From Micropterus salmoides (lineage: Eukaryota; Chordata; Actinopteri; Centrarchiformes; Centrarchidae), in contig NW_024044681.1 in the NCBI RefSeq assembly GCF_014851395.1, positions 3,081,014 through 3,145,013 on the forward strand: a stretch of 64,000 nucleotides of DNA, given 5' to 3'. The notes under the pieces were generated by a model that worked only from the letters and a program-made list of their open reading frames with translations, made no database searches and had not been told where the DNA came from. A program made the translations under genes and the position numbers. Positions 34,540 to 46,330 of the stretch are shown in pieces (positions within the stretch are counted from its first letter, which is position 1; each line of letters begins with the position of its first letter).

Positions 34540-35640
34540 GTCTAACGCTTCGTGGTTCTGCGAAGCTCCGCCAGATCTTCCTCGGAGGGACCCCCCCTCT
34601 GAACCATCTCCTGTAGCAGGTTGGCTTGGTAGGCTTGAAGCACCGTGGTGTGCAAGCTCGCACCTGCCTGGCCCGCTGGCATGTACGCCTTCCCCACAAG
34701 CGTGGATGTGGTGCGACATGGTTTGGATGGTAACGCCGGCTTCTCCAGGGAGGACGCAAGTCGAGGGGAGAGATAGCTCGCAAGCTCATCCTCCACCCGA
34801 GGCATCCTCCCATAACCACGGTCCCTAACCCCCATCACATTACTGTAGTTCAGTGATCGGGGTGTGGAAAGCCATGTAGAGAAGGGTCTGCCCCATGATT
34901 TACTCAGTTCATCATGTAAATCAGGAAAGAATGGCAGAGACCGGCGTGGAGGTGGCGTGTGGTGCTTAAGAAACCTTTCATCAAGCTACCACTAGCCTGT
35001 GGTGTCTGCTCCTCCCGTGGCCAGTTGATGTTGAGCTTAGCCACGGCTCTAGTCACCACCTCCAGCAGCACGTCATAGTCGGGCGCGGCCAGATGACGCC
35101 GCCCCGACACCCGGAAGTCATCGTCGACTGCGCTGAGCACGTCCGCCTCCTCGGAGTCGGATTGCTGCAGCGCCTCCGGATCCAAAACCGCGAGCGGGAG
35201 AAGCCGAGAACGGGCTCCCGAACGAGGAAAGGAAGCGTCGGAGCCAGCGGATGAAGGTCGGGAAAAAGCCTCAGCCGTCCCGAAATCCTCCGACAGATCA
35301 CGCTGTGAACCCATGAGTGAAGCCGCCGGGCCGCCTCAGCGGCCGCAGGGCCCGCACCACGGGGAAAACACATCCGGCCATCCTCGGAAAAGAGAGCCAT
35401 GCTGTACCTCAGTACCCGCACGGAAAGGGCTTCGCAACGGGCGCAGGCAGCCCCCTCGAGAGCTGCCCGTGCGTGCTCCATCCCCAAACATGAGAGACAC
35501 ATCTCATGAGAATCTCCATCCGTGATGTACCGAGGGCAAGAAAAAACACACCTTCTGTACATCTGGTTGCCGGACATGCTGGTAGACTTCTTCTTCAGGT
35601 AAGACATACTGCTTGTAGGACTGGAGCTTTCTTCGAACAA
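34540..35640 (-). pseudogene. DIRS gag-like gene, frameshifted
   Basis: First frame starts near 35640 (MFEESSSPTSSMSYLKKK) and includes a Cys/His-rich segment (CPRYITDGDSHEMCLSCLGM; CARCE) that may bind zinc. The reading continues in a second frame at 35314-34904 (SQRDLSEDF; YDVLLEVVTRAVAKL) and in a third at 34838-34542 (YGRMPRVEDELASYLSP; LHTTVLQAYQANLLQEM). At least two frameshifts. It encodes the putative structural protein; 5' most gene, directly inside the 5' repeat. Confidence 0.7.
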
Positions 35641-35668
35641 CGTACAGAGCGCCTGCTGAATAAAAAAA

Positions 35669-35827
35669 AAGCTAATGATGAGTGTGTACAGGTGTGCTTT
35701 ATACTCCTCCGGTTATTCCGTCACACCTTACCGTTCTAGCAACAGGCCAATAGGATTGGAGTGATTTCATTCACGTTCAGACCTGCTTCGCCTAGAGGCG
35801 TTCCCATAGTGTCGTAACCGACGCAGT
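35669..35827 (-). repeat. DIRS inverted terminal repeat (5' side of element)
   Basis: Perfect inverted partner of 30776-30934. It carries a TATA-like CTTTATACTCC (complement GGAGTATAAAG), so it probably holds the element promoter. The outer extension 35828-35849 differs from the other end. Confidence 0.93.
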
Positions 35828-35849
35828 TCGAGTTCCCTCGAAGGGGAAC

Positions 35850-36235
35850 AAATGCTGTCCTATCAAATGTATTCTGACCGATGCACCTGAGCAAATGTCA
35901 GAATCCGCCCAGTCCAAGAGCCTACCTTTAATCGCCATTTATTAGTAGCAAGTTTGTTTATTTCACAACAATTGTTACTCTTTCATTTCGGTGCAACTTC
36001 CACATTGGATATCTTATTCTGAAGGTTTGAAGGAAGCTGTAAGAGGTGTAAAATAAACGAGTGTGGACGGCGGAGCAACACGGTTGTTTTACAGTCATTG
36101 GTTCTCTCCGAGCCAACTCAACACGTAAAACTGTCTTATGTCGTTCATACAATGTGGTTATGATAACAGCAGTAAGTTTAGTTGAAGTTAAGAATTACGA
36201 GCAGTTAAGATAACCACTTCCCTACCTATGTTCCA
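35850..36235. other. Intergenic between DIRS and LINE, no gene seen
   Basis: Nothing recognised. Confidence 0.4.
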
Positions 36236-37406
36236 CTGATGGACAATAAGGCCAAGAGATGAGAACAGCTCCAACAGAAACTTTTTCCCATCCAGGACAT
36301 TAAAGTGCTGGGTGAGAAGCTGACAGCGATGCGGGTGGATGCCCCCCCCTCATGTGCTGGATTGTTGACTACCTGACTGACAGACTACAGTATGTGCGCC
36401 TGCAACACTGTGTGTCAGACAGCGTGGTCAGCAACACCGGGGCCCCGCAGGGGACGGCCCCCTCTCCCTTCCTCTTCACCATCTACACCACAGACTTCAA
36501 CTACCACACAGAGTCTGTCACCTTCGGATGTTTTCTGATGACTCTGCTGTGGTTGGATGTATCAGCAGGGTGACGAGGCAGAGGACAGAGCTGTGATGGG
36601 GGACTCTGTCACATGGTGCGAGCAGAACCATCTGCAGCTCAACATGATAAAGACTAAAGAGCTGGTTGTGGATCTAAGGAGAGCAAAAGCACCAGTGAGC
36701 CCTGTTTCCATCCAGGGGGTCCCTGTGGACATTGTGGAGGACTACAAATACCTGGAGTGCACATGGACAATAAACTGGACTGGGCCAAGAACACTGAGGC
36801 CTCTACAGGAAGGGCCAAAGCCGTCTCTATTTCTGAGGAGGTCCTTCAACATCTGCAGGACGATGCTGAGGATGTTTAATGAGTCTGTGCTGTCCTGTTT
36901 GCTGTTGCATGCTGGGGCAGCAGGCTGAGGGTAGCGGACACCAACAGACTCAACAAACTGATCCAAGGCCAGTGACGTTTGGGGGCGGAGCTGGACTCTC
37001 TGTCGGTGGTTCAGAGAGGAGGACGCTGTCCAAACTACATGTCATCTTGGACAATGACTCCCCCCCGCTCCATGACCTGCTGCTCAAACACAGGAGCTCT
37101 TTCAGTGCAAGACTCATTCCCCCAAAATGCAGCACAGAGCGCCACAGGAAGTCATTCCTGCCTGTGGCCATCAAACTCCTCTAAGTGTCTGAGACTTAGT
37201 CAGTTATTAAACTAGACCTTCTTATCTATTTTCTGTGCAATGTTACCTTTTAATAATTAATGTGCAATATTCTCTGCTGCTATTTATTCATTCGTACTTT
37301 TTGGTTCACCAGAATAATTCTTAATAATGTAAATATTGTACAAACCCACAAACCTTTATATTTGTCTTTATATTTTATATTTATACTATTATATATTTAT
37401 AGACTC
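36236..37406 (+). pseudogene. 5'-truncated L2/Rex-like LINE, RT region decayed
   Basis: Reads through CWIVDYLTDRLQYVRLQ, the RT box GAPQGTAPSPFLFTIYTTDF (36445-36504), the catalytic FSDDSAVVG in a shifted frame (36531-36557), then TWCEQNHLQLNMIKTKELVVD, VDIVEDYKYLE, RTMLRMF and the C-terminal IPPKCSTERHRKSFLPVAIK (ends about 37180). At least three frameshifts. The AT-rich sequence to about 37406 (TTAATGTGCAATATTC and following) is the probable 3' UTR. The 5' part is missing, as usual for target-primed insertion. Confidence 0.8.
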
Positions 37407-40400
37407 TTTATGCACTAGAAGAACCCGAAACACACTCAAGGATAAACACGCCAAGCTTTAATCACCACACTTTAATGAAGCAACCTGACATGGTGTGATC
37501 ACGTCCCGCATTCTCGGTCACCAGAGGAAGGTTTTCCTTATGTGTCGCACTAATGAACGAGCATCACGGTCATCAAATGTGCTCTGTCAACCACAATTAC
37601 TGACCCTGTGTTTACTGATGTCTTTATCATCTTCTACCAAACCTTTCAAGTCTTTTTCTTCATAGCCTTCAAAATGATTCACTGGTATGGAGCTGGCATC
37701 TGTAGCAGATTTGAAAGATTTTCAGGTTCAAAATCTTAATTAGAACAGGTTTAAATGGTTTCATTTTCAAAAAACACCATATTTTTCTCTGTCTGTTTTC
37801 ACGTTACATTTTAGTATCTCTCAGCTTGGAACCTCGATGAAGGTGAGGTGATACGAAAAAAGTACCTGGAAGCAGGTACAGGTGCAACATTTCTACAATG
37901 GAAAACCAAACAAAGGCGAGTCGAGCCAAAGGGCCTCCGCTCAGACTAGCTTGATTTGAGGGCGTGCCTGACCCCGCTAGCCGCTTGGCAAGCTTTATGA
38001 TGTGTTTTCATTGCGAGGTCACAAGTAAAGGAAGTGAAGGGCTGGAATACAAACCAGCTGTTTTCAGTTCAGAGCAGAGTTTTCTGTGGGAGATGGGAAC
38101 TCCCTTTGGGCTTTTTCACTTTGCAAACCTGTTACATGCACAAAATGATATATAACTCAATAAAGGAGAGGGAAAAAGACAAAAAGCAGAATACCACCTC
38201 TTTAAGAAACTTGAAGTTTTGCAGTTCTCCAAGTATGGCACGTGAAAGGTGAAGTACCTAGAAGAGACGCTCACCTGTTCCCGTTCTCACTAGCCTGCTA
38301 ATCTGTCGGCGGAGACAGAGCAGGGAGAAGGTCAGGTGCCTTTTGTTCAAACATGTTAAACTTTTCATGAAGTTGCTCATCAAATTCACTTTTCGTGAAC
38401 CAACCAATCCCACTCGATTACGCGAGCCTCACTGGTCATGACCACGGCCATTTAAGGTAGTGCGTGGTATTTGGACGTGTCTGTTATCCACAGAAGTTAA
38501 AGAGAGAAAATTGGACTTTGGTAAATGAGCTGCATGAAATTTGAGACGTGTTTGTACGCAGATTGAATGAACTGCTATAGGCCTGATATGAGTCATGTGA
38601 CATCAGGCAGCCATTCAGATGGGTATACATTATGGAAATGTTTTAGAGGACACCTCTGAGGTTATACTGTAGCTGCTTGTCCTGTTATAATCCAGGTTGA
38701 GAGCTCTCAGTGTGCAGCACTGTGCGAGTGTTGCTGCGGTTGACTAGTACAACAGAGTGTGTTGTTGGAGCTGTTACAGACGCTGCTGAGTGTCATATTC
38801 TTAGCTCAGTAAGAATAGCTCCTCTCTGACTCAGATTGTTCACTGCAGCCCACAGAGCAGCTACACATAAGCAGAGTATAGAGTCTATACTGCAGCACAG
38901 AACAGGCACAATAAAGCAGGTGTGTACTTCAGCAGGAAGGTCACCAGCGCTGAAGCAGGACTCTTTGGACTCCCACATTGTGTCCTCAAGCCCAAATATA
39001 TTCTGCTCTTCCCCTTATGTTTCCTTTCCCAGTCAGTGTACTTTAGAGAAATAAAATATCCTCTTAAATGAATAATTTGTGCGCATTAATAAGAAAAAAT
39101 AACATTACACAACACTGTTTATTTTTTAACATGTATTTAAAGGGATAGAAATACTTTCATACTCATTTGCTTTAGCTAGCGTTGATAGCTAGCTGTACAG
39201 CTAACTAAGCTAACTAGCTATGGGAAGCTACAGTTAATAGTAGTTACTTTAGCAAATAGGTCTTTCCAGTGCAACCAGGCCCCAGATCAAACTGTCAAAG
39301 TAGGCAGTGCAGTATTCAGTTACTGCATTGCTTATTTGTCACATCAGATTTTTCAGAAACACCGTCCGACTCGCAGTACGTCTATCCAATCAGCTGCAGT
39401 CTTCCCGTGGTGCGCTACATCATTTCTCTGCAAAAGAGGGAAACAGGGCCAGAGTGATGTTAATGTAAATGTTGTTCAGCAGGGTCACTGTGGTCTGACA
39501 CCCTGAGCTGCTTCACATGCCAGACTATTTTAGAGAGGTCACAGCTAAACGTGTTGCTGCTGAACTCCTGCAGTTTGACTTTGCATGTGTTGATCCTGGG
39601 CTGATAACTACACCAGGAAACACACAAGCGGGGAACTCTGTTAATCCTCCGAAGCCGCAGGGAAACTCAAAGAAAACAAGAGAGGGGGGTTCAATCTTTC
39701 AGTCATACCATATTTCTCTTATCTCTAGTTGTACTAGGAATATTTAACTGCTAAAGTGTGAGATGCTGGGAAGGCCTGAAATGGTCTAATGGAACAGTTT
39801 CTTACAACTGTGGGTTTGAGACTTTTTATTTGACGTTTTGACTTTCTTTACGGCCGAGACCTTCTGATCTGAACGTATTCCAGGCTTCTGCCTCACAGAG
39901 TTGATGAGTGGTCATTTTCAAATAACCAATTTACTCACTTTATCACAGACTCACACACTTATGTGTAAGCTGGCTTCCCCTATTTAACCCTGTGTTTAAC
40001 GTCACAACACTATGAACTGTGGGTAAATCCTTTGGGACTTTGACAAAGTGTGCATAAAGGGCTCAAAAAGTCTCAGAGAGAGCCGTGGACCTCCTGGACC
40101 AGGAACACACCTCAAAGTCCGTTAGTGTGGAGGTTGGGAATCAGCCACTGGCTCTGCTGACCGGAGCCTCTGGGCCGTGACTGCAAACGCTCGGTCCCCT
40201 TTAGTTCTGGAACTTACAAAAGACCTTGGTACCAAGAGGCCAGAGATATAGAAAGGGGAGAGGACAATGTCACACCCACTGCCAGCGTAATCTATAAGAT
40301 CATACTGTAATATTAGCTTGCAATAGCAGCCAGCTGCCAGTGAACATGCTATCAGTTTAGCTCACTAGGAATAATGATAGCTTGGCTTCCTGCATTGAAA

Positions 40401-43400
40401 CACAACCCACCAAGCCCACAGAAAGAGCAGTGTGAGGCCATATGCGTCCGGTGGGGAACTTTGATAAGAATAAATTTGGTGACCTTTCCTCAGAGGTTTG
40501 GCAGCATGGATTTGATTTACTATGCTGGTGCGTGACGTTTTCTTTCTGATAAATTCTGTCTCAAATTGTTTTTCATAAATCACGAGTTTGCAGATGTTGT
40601 TGTAGTTTCCATGAGAAGCTACTAAAGAGCATCTATAGCTAACAGCCCCTTAACCCCCCCGGCCCCCAGAGACATAGTGCTTTTCACTACTTGCTGAGAT
40701 TCAATTCATAGCCAGTGAATAATGAACAAACAGCATGGTAATATCTTTCAAAATTTATTCAAACTGTTGTAATATGATGAAATCAGAATGGACATACATC
40801 GTCGACTAACCTTGCATAGGTTACAGACTATGCCTCACCAACAAATGACAAACATTGCATACTGCGGCAAGAATCTATATGATTTTCTTTTAAAGATCTG
40901 ACATGGAGGATCTCAACAGCCCAGTGGAGCATGAATGAGTACATTTATTATTTCCTTTTTTAAAATGTCTCCAGCACTGGCAGTTTCAGTCGCCGTGGTC
41001 GGGAGGAGACTTTGACCTTGGCCATGAGTGTAAGTTCGGACGAGAGGGAACACAGGTACTCCTGCTAAATGACAATCTGAATCTACTTAAGTCTAAAATA
41101 TCCAACCGTCCAGCTGAAAACCATTTTAAAATGATTTCATGACAAGAGAAACAGTGTGGTAATATTACTAATGTTTGCATGAACAAAAATATTATATTTA
41201 CATTTATGTTACGTTTAATTTATTTTGAGTGTTCATTCTTCAGTATTCATGTACTTACTCAGCAGAAGTACACTTTTTAAATCACAGACAAACACTGAGT
41301 AATGCAGAGTCTCTCAACCGGTTTATTTTTAGCTCGACACGCCTTTGTAAACTGAACTCCTTTGGGATTTTTGAACAGTTAAAAATAGTTTCAAGACGTC
41401 ACTTTGGACTTTGGGAAATTATGATGAGCAATTAAGTCTTTTATTTTTTAATGTTTAAAAGGCTAACTGATTTAGTAATTTCTTGTAATCAAAAGGTATT
41501 ACCTAAAGGCCAGAAATCTATGAAAATCTTTTTTTTAGTTCTCACATGTCGTGGCCAAAACATGAACTGAGGATGAGAGCTCATTCCTGAAAACCTTTTA
41601 TCTTATTGGCTTCATCTTTTTTCTTTCACTAGTTTTGAACTTTGATGTACAAATTGTATTGTGTTCTCTCTTTTAAAGCTTATTTTTAATTCCTATTAAA
41701 ATCTAAATGTATGTAAAGCAGCGTGAATCCGCCTTGTGTTGTGAGTGCAATACAAATAAATGTGCCTTCTCTATAAATTTTGATTACAATTTCTACCAGT
41801 TAAACTTTAAATAATTAAAAATTCTGACAACAAATCCCGTCATAAATTCCATGAGACCAATTTCAAGTCTTAAAACATCCTATTGTAACAGCCCAATAAA
41901 CCAAAGGGATTCAATTTAAGAAACATTGGGAACATTTACTTAATTAATGACATTATCACTGATAGATTTTCAAAACTGTCATGGACTTTCTTTTTGATGA
42001 ACAAATCAGGACACTCTTTGGTAAAAGATTTAACATTTTATTCTTCTCCGTTAAAGGGACAGAGCTCGTCCAAGTGGACAGGAATCATGCAATTTTTTTC
42101 TTCTAAGCTGCACGTATCAATATTTGTTTTAATATTAACAGTGGATTAATGTGCAATGTGAAAAGTGTTGCTCATAGCAACAAAACATACAGAGAAGAGT
42201 CACCAACTCTGCAGCTGTACAATTACTGCAGCTTCAAGTAAAAATATGCAAAATATAAATCCATATTTAGGTTGGAAAATGTCCTCGAGGTTGAGAAACT
42301 CTGCATCGATGGCTTAGAAGTCAAAGAATATAAAAGAACCAAAATATTTTTCCCGAACAGATTTAACAGAAATTGTTGATTTGCAGCTCACTGAAGATCA
42401 ATCATGAGATATCTGTAAATTAACTTTTTGATCACGGCAGTTGGAAGCTTGTAAAGTAAATCATGTTATCTGTATAAAAAACTGGACTTTATTTTGGAGG
42501 GAAACATGTTCATCTCGTCCTGTTTACTACATACCAAAGATTAAAAATAACAACATCATGAAAAGGTTTTTAAAACACATATGACCCACAGTCTAGAAAA
42601 TGTGATTCTTCTGTGTAACATCCGTCTGTTTAAGCTGCTCTGATGGTATGAAAAATCATAAAACTTCATTTGGTCCCTCCGGTGGCGTCTGTGGTGACGA
42701 TGTGTCAAACTTTGGCCTAAAACACTACAAGTATGAACAGACAGAAACTGGAACCACAACACTACCAACTACCCTGATGTTGCTTTTTAATCACTAATTT
42801 CAAATAGCTGTCAAGCAAATATAGAACTACTTCTTCTTTTTGTATCCTTTAAAAAGAAAGTGGTGGAATTTGTAATTTTGCTCCCTCTGACCTGCTGCAT
42901 GTTTCACATTTAGCACCTTCGTGGCATATTTTTATTTTTTCTTCCGACTGAAACATGAATTAAAGGGATTTCTTTTCTTCAAAAGTTGAACAGCATTTTA
43001 TGAAACGGGCCTTAAACTAACTGGTTGATGACACACAGGACTGTAGCTGCTGTTAACAGACAATACAAACATCTGGAGTAACTCCAGAATACTATACATT
43101 ATTATCCTGTTCACACAAGATGTGGATTTTGTTATCTTGAAAGCAGTATATTATTTACTTATGCACACTTATCTTATAACTTGTAACTTATTTTTAGTGC
43201 AGAAATATAATCTTGCATGTACAAATTATTATTATTATCTTGATGACAACTTATCATTTCCACATAATTGATTCTCAAATTATTGTCTTGTTGAAACAAG
43301 ATAATAATCTGTGAACGCACGAGATAAAAAAATAAATAATCTGTTAGGACTTCAAGAGCTTCGCACAGCTCAGATTTAAACGTCTCACAACAGCACTTCA

Positions 43401-43730
43401 GAACCGGTAAGATACCATGATATGAGGCATACAGGTAATGCATTAGTAATACTGTCTATAATACAGTGTTCAAAGACATGAATGTGCTTTTTTATATTAC
43501 ATACTACAATAACAAAGAATCTGAGGTGAAAACCAAATAAATAAAAAAAAGTCATTTGAATGAACATATATGAAAACAATTATTTGTGATTGGCTGACAA
43601 GGTGTCTACTAAAAAACATCGTGTGAGAGCTCAAGCTGTTTTGAACTGCAGGTAATTAAAATGACAGGACTGATTAAGTTTTTTTTTAGCATGTTCAGCT
43701 GAATTAATTAATTAATTGCATGGAAGTGTT
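37407..43730. other. Long mostly unique intergenic stretch, no gene seen
   Basis: No frame with a recognisable domain, no RNA gene. The only structure noticed is a cluster of AGCTA-type palindromes at 39172-39236. AT-rich throughout, with many stop codons in all frames. Confidence 0.4.
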
Positions 43731-44758
43731 ATGCTGCGTTCAAGGCATCTCGGAACATGGAAATTTTCAACCTCCAACTTCAAAACGTACCAAGAACATC
43801 ACTTTAAGTCGTGAGTTCCTACTCGTGAACTTGAAACAAACAGGCAACATAAAGTATATTTGCCTGTATTTAATTAAAATACATATTATCACATAGTAAA
43901 ACGGCATGTTCTGCGTGTAAACTGATGCCAGTGTTATTAGGTAGCTGGTTACAGTAAAGAATCTCTGAAAGTCAAGGAAAACATGAAAATTGCCCCCCAA
44001 AATGTGAAAACTTTACAAAATATAATCTACAACATTTACTGAATTTTGAGGATTTCAAACTGATGTAGCTTTATGGGTACAAAACTAACGAGTAACATAT
44101 TCATATCACTTGATTTCATTAAAAAGGACAATTAAAGGAGACCTATTATTCTGCTTTTCCAGTCCTATATTGTAGTTCTGTGATTCCTGTATGGCAGCTT
44201 TGCATGATTCAAAGTTCAAAAAAATATTTTTTTCCCTTATTCTGGCTCTTCATGTAGGCCTTCATTTCAGCCTCTGTCTGAAAGAAGCTGTAGATGCTCC
44301 TGTCTCTTTAAGGCCCCCCCTCTCAAAGCCCACTGTCTTCTAGTTGGCCAAGAGCTGAAACAAGTTACCAGGCTGTTGCTGTGGAGCAAATTACCGTATG
44401 TTGAACAGCGGCTCCGTCTGGCTCCGTGTGTCGTAGAACGAACGGAGCCGTTGGTAGAAAAAGCAGTTGAAAACAGAGCGTTTAGGAGGAAATCTGATGT
44501 TTCTGCTCACAGGGATTTCTTAGAAATACTTTAACCTCATTATTTGAAGCTTTGGCTACGTTTAACATGAATATCCAACATTGTAACATTGTAGATAAGT
44601 CATAAAATGTGGGAAAGCATAAGCATTAAGTGTGCACACTTAACACATAAACATCAGTTTGTCACTGTCAGCCATGTTTGTAGTTCAAATTTGGCGTCAT
44701 GCATTATCATGCATCTGGAACTCTTTGAGGTCGGAAGTTGAAAATTTTCCACGCAGCA
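43731..44758. mobile_element. Large MITE with ATGCTGCGTT inverted ends
   Basis: Left ATGCTGCGTTCAAGGCATCT then GGAAATTTTCAACCTCCAAC. Right (reverse complement) ATGCTGCGTGGAAAATTTTC then AACTTCCGACCTCAAAG. Inverted ends of about 50 bp, 1.03 kb apart. No transposase. Its interior at 44136-44400 contains a common-looking AAAGGAGACCTATTAT repeat start. Target duplication not clear. Confidence 0.55.
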
Positions 44759-45540
44759 TTAAAGCTGAACACTGTTTTTTTTTCATGATTTGTGATGTGG
44801 GGTTAAAAACAAACTAAGGGAGTGGAGCTTTTTAAGGGGAAACAGGTGTTTCTAACTATCCTGATGACTGACTGGACATCAGAGATCTTCTGGGATGAAT
44901 GACAAGTCACCACCTTCACAAGTTCAACAGGAGAACGTGGAAGATGTCAATAAAGCACAAGTCTGTACAATCAAACACTGTGTGAGTGGACGTGAAGGGA
45001 GGAAACTGATGAGATTCAGCTCTTCAAAACTTCAAGTTCCAAGTGTGAAACCAGCCAATGAGCCTGCAGGCTTTATTCATCCAAAACCAAATCCTACAGC
45101 AGTTTGTTTCACTGTTTGGTTGGAATAAAAAAAAACCCTGCAGACTCTTACATAACCAGATCTACTGACTCAGAAGAGGCTCTGCTGTTTAGCTGCTCAA
45201 CAAAAGATGCATTTCTCATTTTCTGGACGTGATGGTTTCCTAAAATTCTGATCTGTTATGTGCGCTCAAAAAGAGAAGCAGATACTGCTGATGCTTTTAA
45301 GGACACGTTTCTTGAACTGAAATACACCTTAATACCACTTACTGTAAGACATCGAAGTTTCTTTAAGGTGCCTGTGATCGATCAAAACACAAAGATTTTA
45401 ACCCACTAAAACCCTCTGTACCCTAAACTAACCCTGAACAACATTGGTGGATATTTCTAAACTGAAACCACACTAACTGACTTCACATGGCGGCACGAGG
45501 GAACTGTGTGAATGTTGGAGATTAAACACGAGGGAGTCCA
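44759..45540. other. Intergenic, no gene seen
   Basis: One 77-codon frame without motifs; nothing else. Confidence 0.4.
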
Positions 45541-45745
45541 GTTTTAAAGTGTCTATGAAGATTCTCAGTCATCCAGGTCATAGTTATCCAACTGACTGGC
45601 AGGGAAACTCAGCTATTTAACCTCAGTTGAGCTGAGTTTCCCTGCCAGTCAGTCAGAACTGAAGAAGTCCTTTGGATGAGGGACGAAACGTCTTCCAGTA
45701 TCTTCAACCAAGTCCAGTTGCCCTTGATTTTAACCTTCGTTGGAC
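45541..45745 (+). repeat. Dispersed retroelement end with a perfect hairpin
   Basis: Starts GTCTATGAAGATTCTCAGTC and ends with GGATGAGGGACGAAACGTCT followed by AAGTCCAGTTGCCCTTGATT. This end resembles a repeat frequent in fish and frog genomes, possibly Penelope-like (from memory). It contains the 24-bp perfect inverted repeat at 45591-45653. Confidence 0.5.
45591..45653. repeat. Perfect 24-bp hairpin
   Basis: ACTGACTGGCAGGGAAACTC AGCT (45591-45614) pairs completely with 45630-45653 across a 15-base loop. Confidence 0.9.
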
Positions 45746-46027
45746 AGTTTTAAAGTGTTAATCTTAATTATTCCTGTTGACACTTTTGGTGAGGCAGTTT
45801 GCAGTAAGTTCAAGTTTTCGCAACACAAATCCCAGAATCTGCAAAACAAAGTCTAAAAGTGGAGACTGAGAAGCCTACATCTCAACAGAGAAACATAAAA
45901 TCCAGCCCTCCGTCCTGACTGTGGACACAGCTGGTGCATTCAGTGACCTTCATCAACCCGTACAGTCAGGAATTATCATGTGGCCAGGTGCTGTTCTCCA
46001 GGTGTTTACGTTAAGGTGAAATCTTCT
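45746..46027. other. Intergenic, no gene seen
   Basis: Nothing recognised. Confidence 0.4.
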
Positions 46028-46330
46028 TGCCTAAATGACAAAATAGGTCGACTGTCGACTGTCTTAAAACGACATATATGACCTATTTCCAGAACAACAT
46101 GTAAGAGCATTGGTAAGTACCAGTCCAGCGACGTTACACAAGTCACGTGACAGAAGTCATCTATATAACGTGACGTAACTTATAACATATCACCTTTTGA
46201 CTTTCTGTCACACAGGATTCAAACCTCAGTCTCCTCAGTTTACTTGACTCATCTATCCACCCCCTCCTTTTCTTTACCACTAGAAGTCGCAGTCTAATAA
46301 AACACCTAAACGTGGGTCGTAACAAGCTTC
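46028..46330. repeat. Dispersed repeat B, longest copy
   Basis: CCTAAATGACAAAATAGGTC, AACGACATATATGACC, GTACCAGTCCAGCGACG and CAAACCTCAGTCTCCTCAG blocks match the copy around 8956-10160. Its second half in reverse complement resembles the interior of MITE family A. Confidence 0.55.

Larger units (their letters stand above)
30724..35849 (-). mobile_element. DIRS-type tyrosine-recombinase retrotransposon, full length
   Basis: 5.1-kb element read on the minus strand: gag, then reverse transcriptase and RNase H, then tyrosine recombinase. It has 159-bp inverted terminal repeats that are identical to each other, unequal terminal extensions, and an internal complementary region near its 3' end that equals the two termini joined. 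Both ends share AAC on the plus strand (GTT on the element strand). These are defining features of DIRS elements, which integrate a DNA circle by tyrosine recombinase and leave no target duplication. All genes carry stops or frameshifts. Confidence 0.93.

Noticed and set aside
45680..45703. Hammerhead-ribozyme-like core (GGATGAG ... CGAAAC GTC)
   Set aside because: The order of GATGAG, GAAAC and GTC is suggestive, but only four bases separate the two core boxes so no stem II can form, and C3 of the core is replaced by G.
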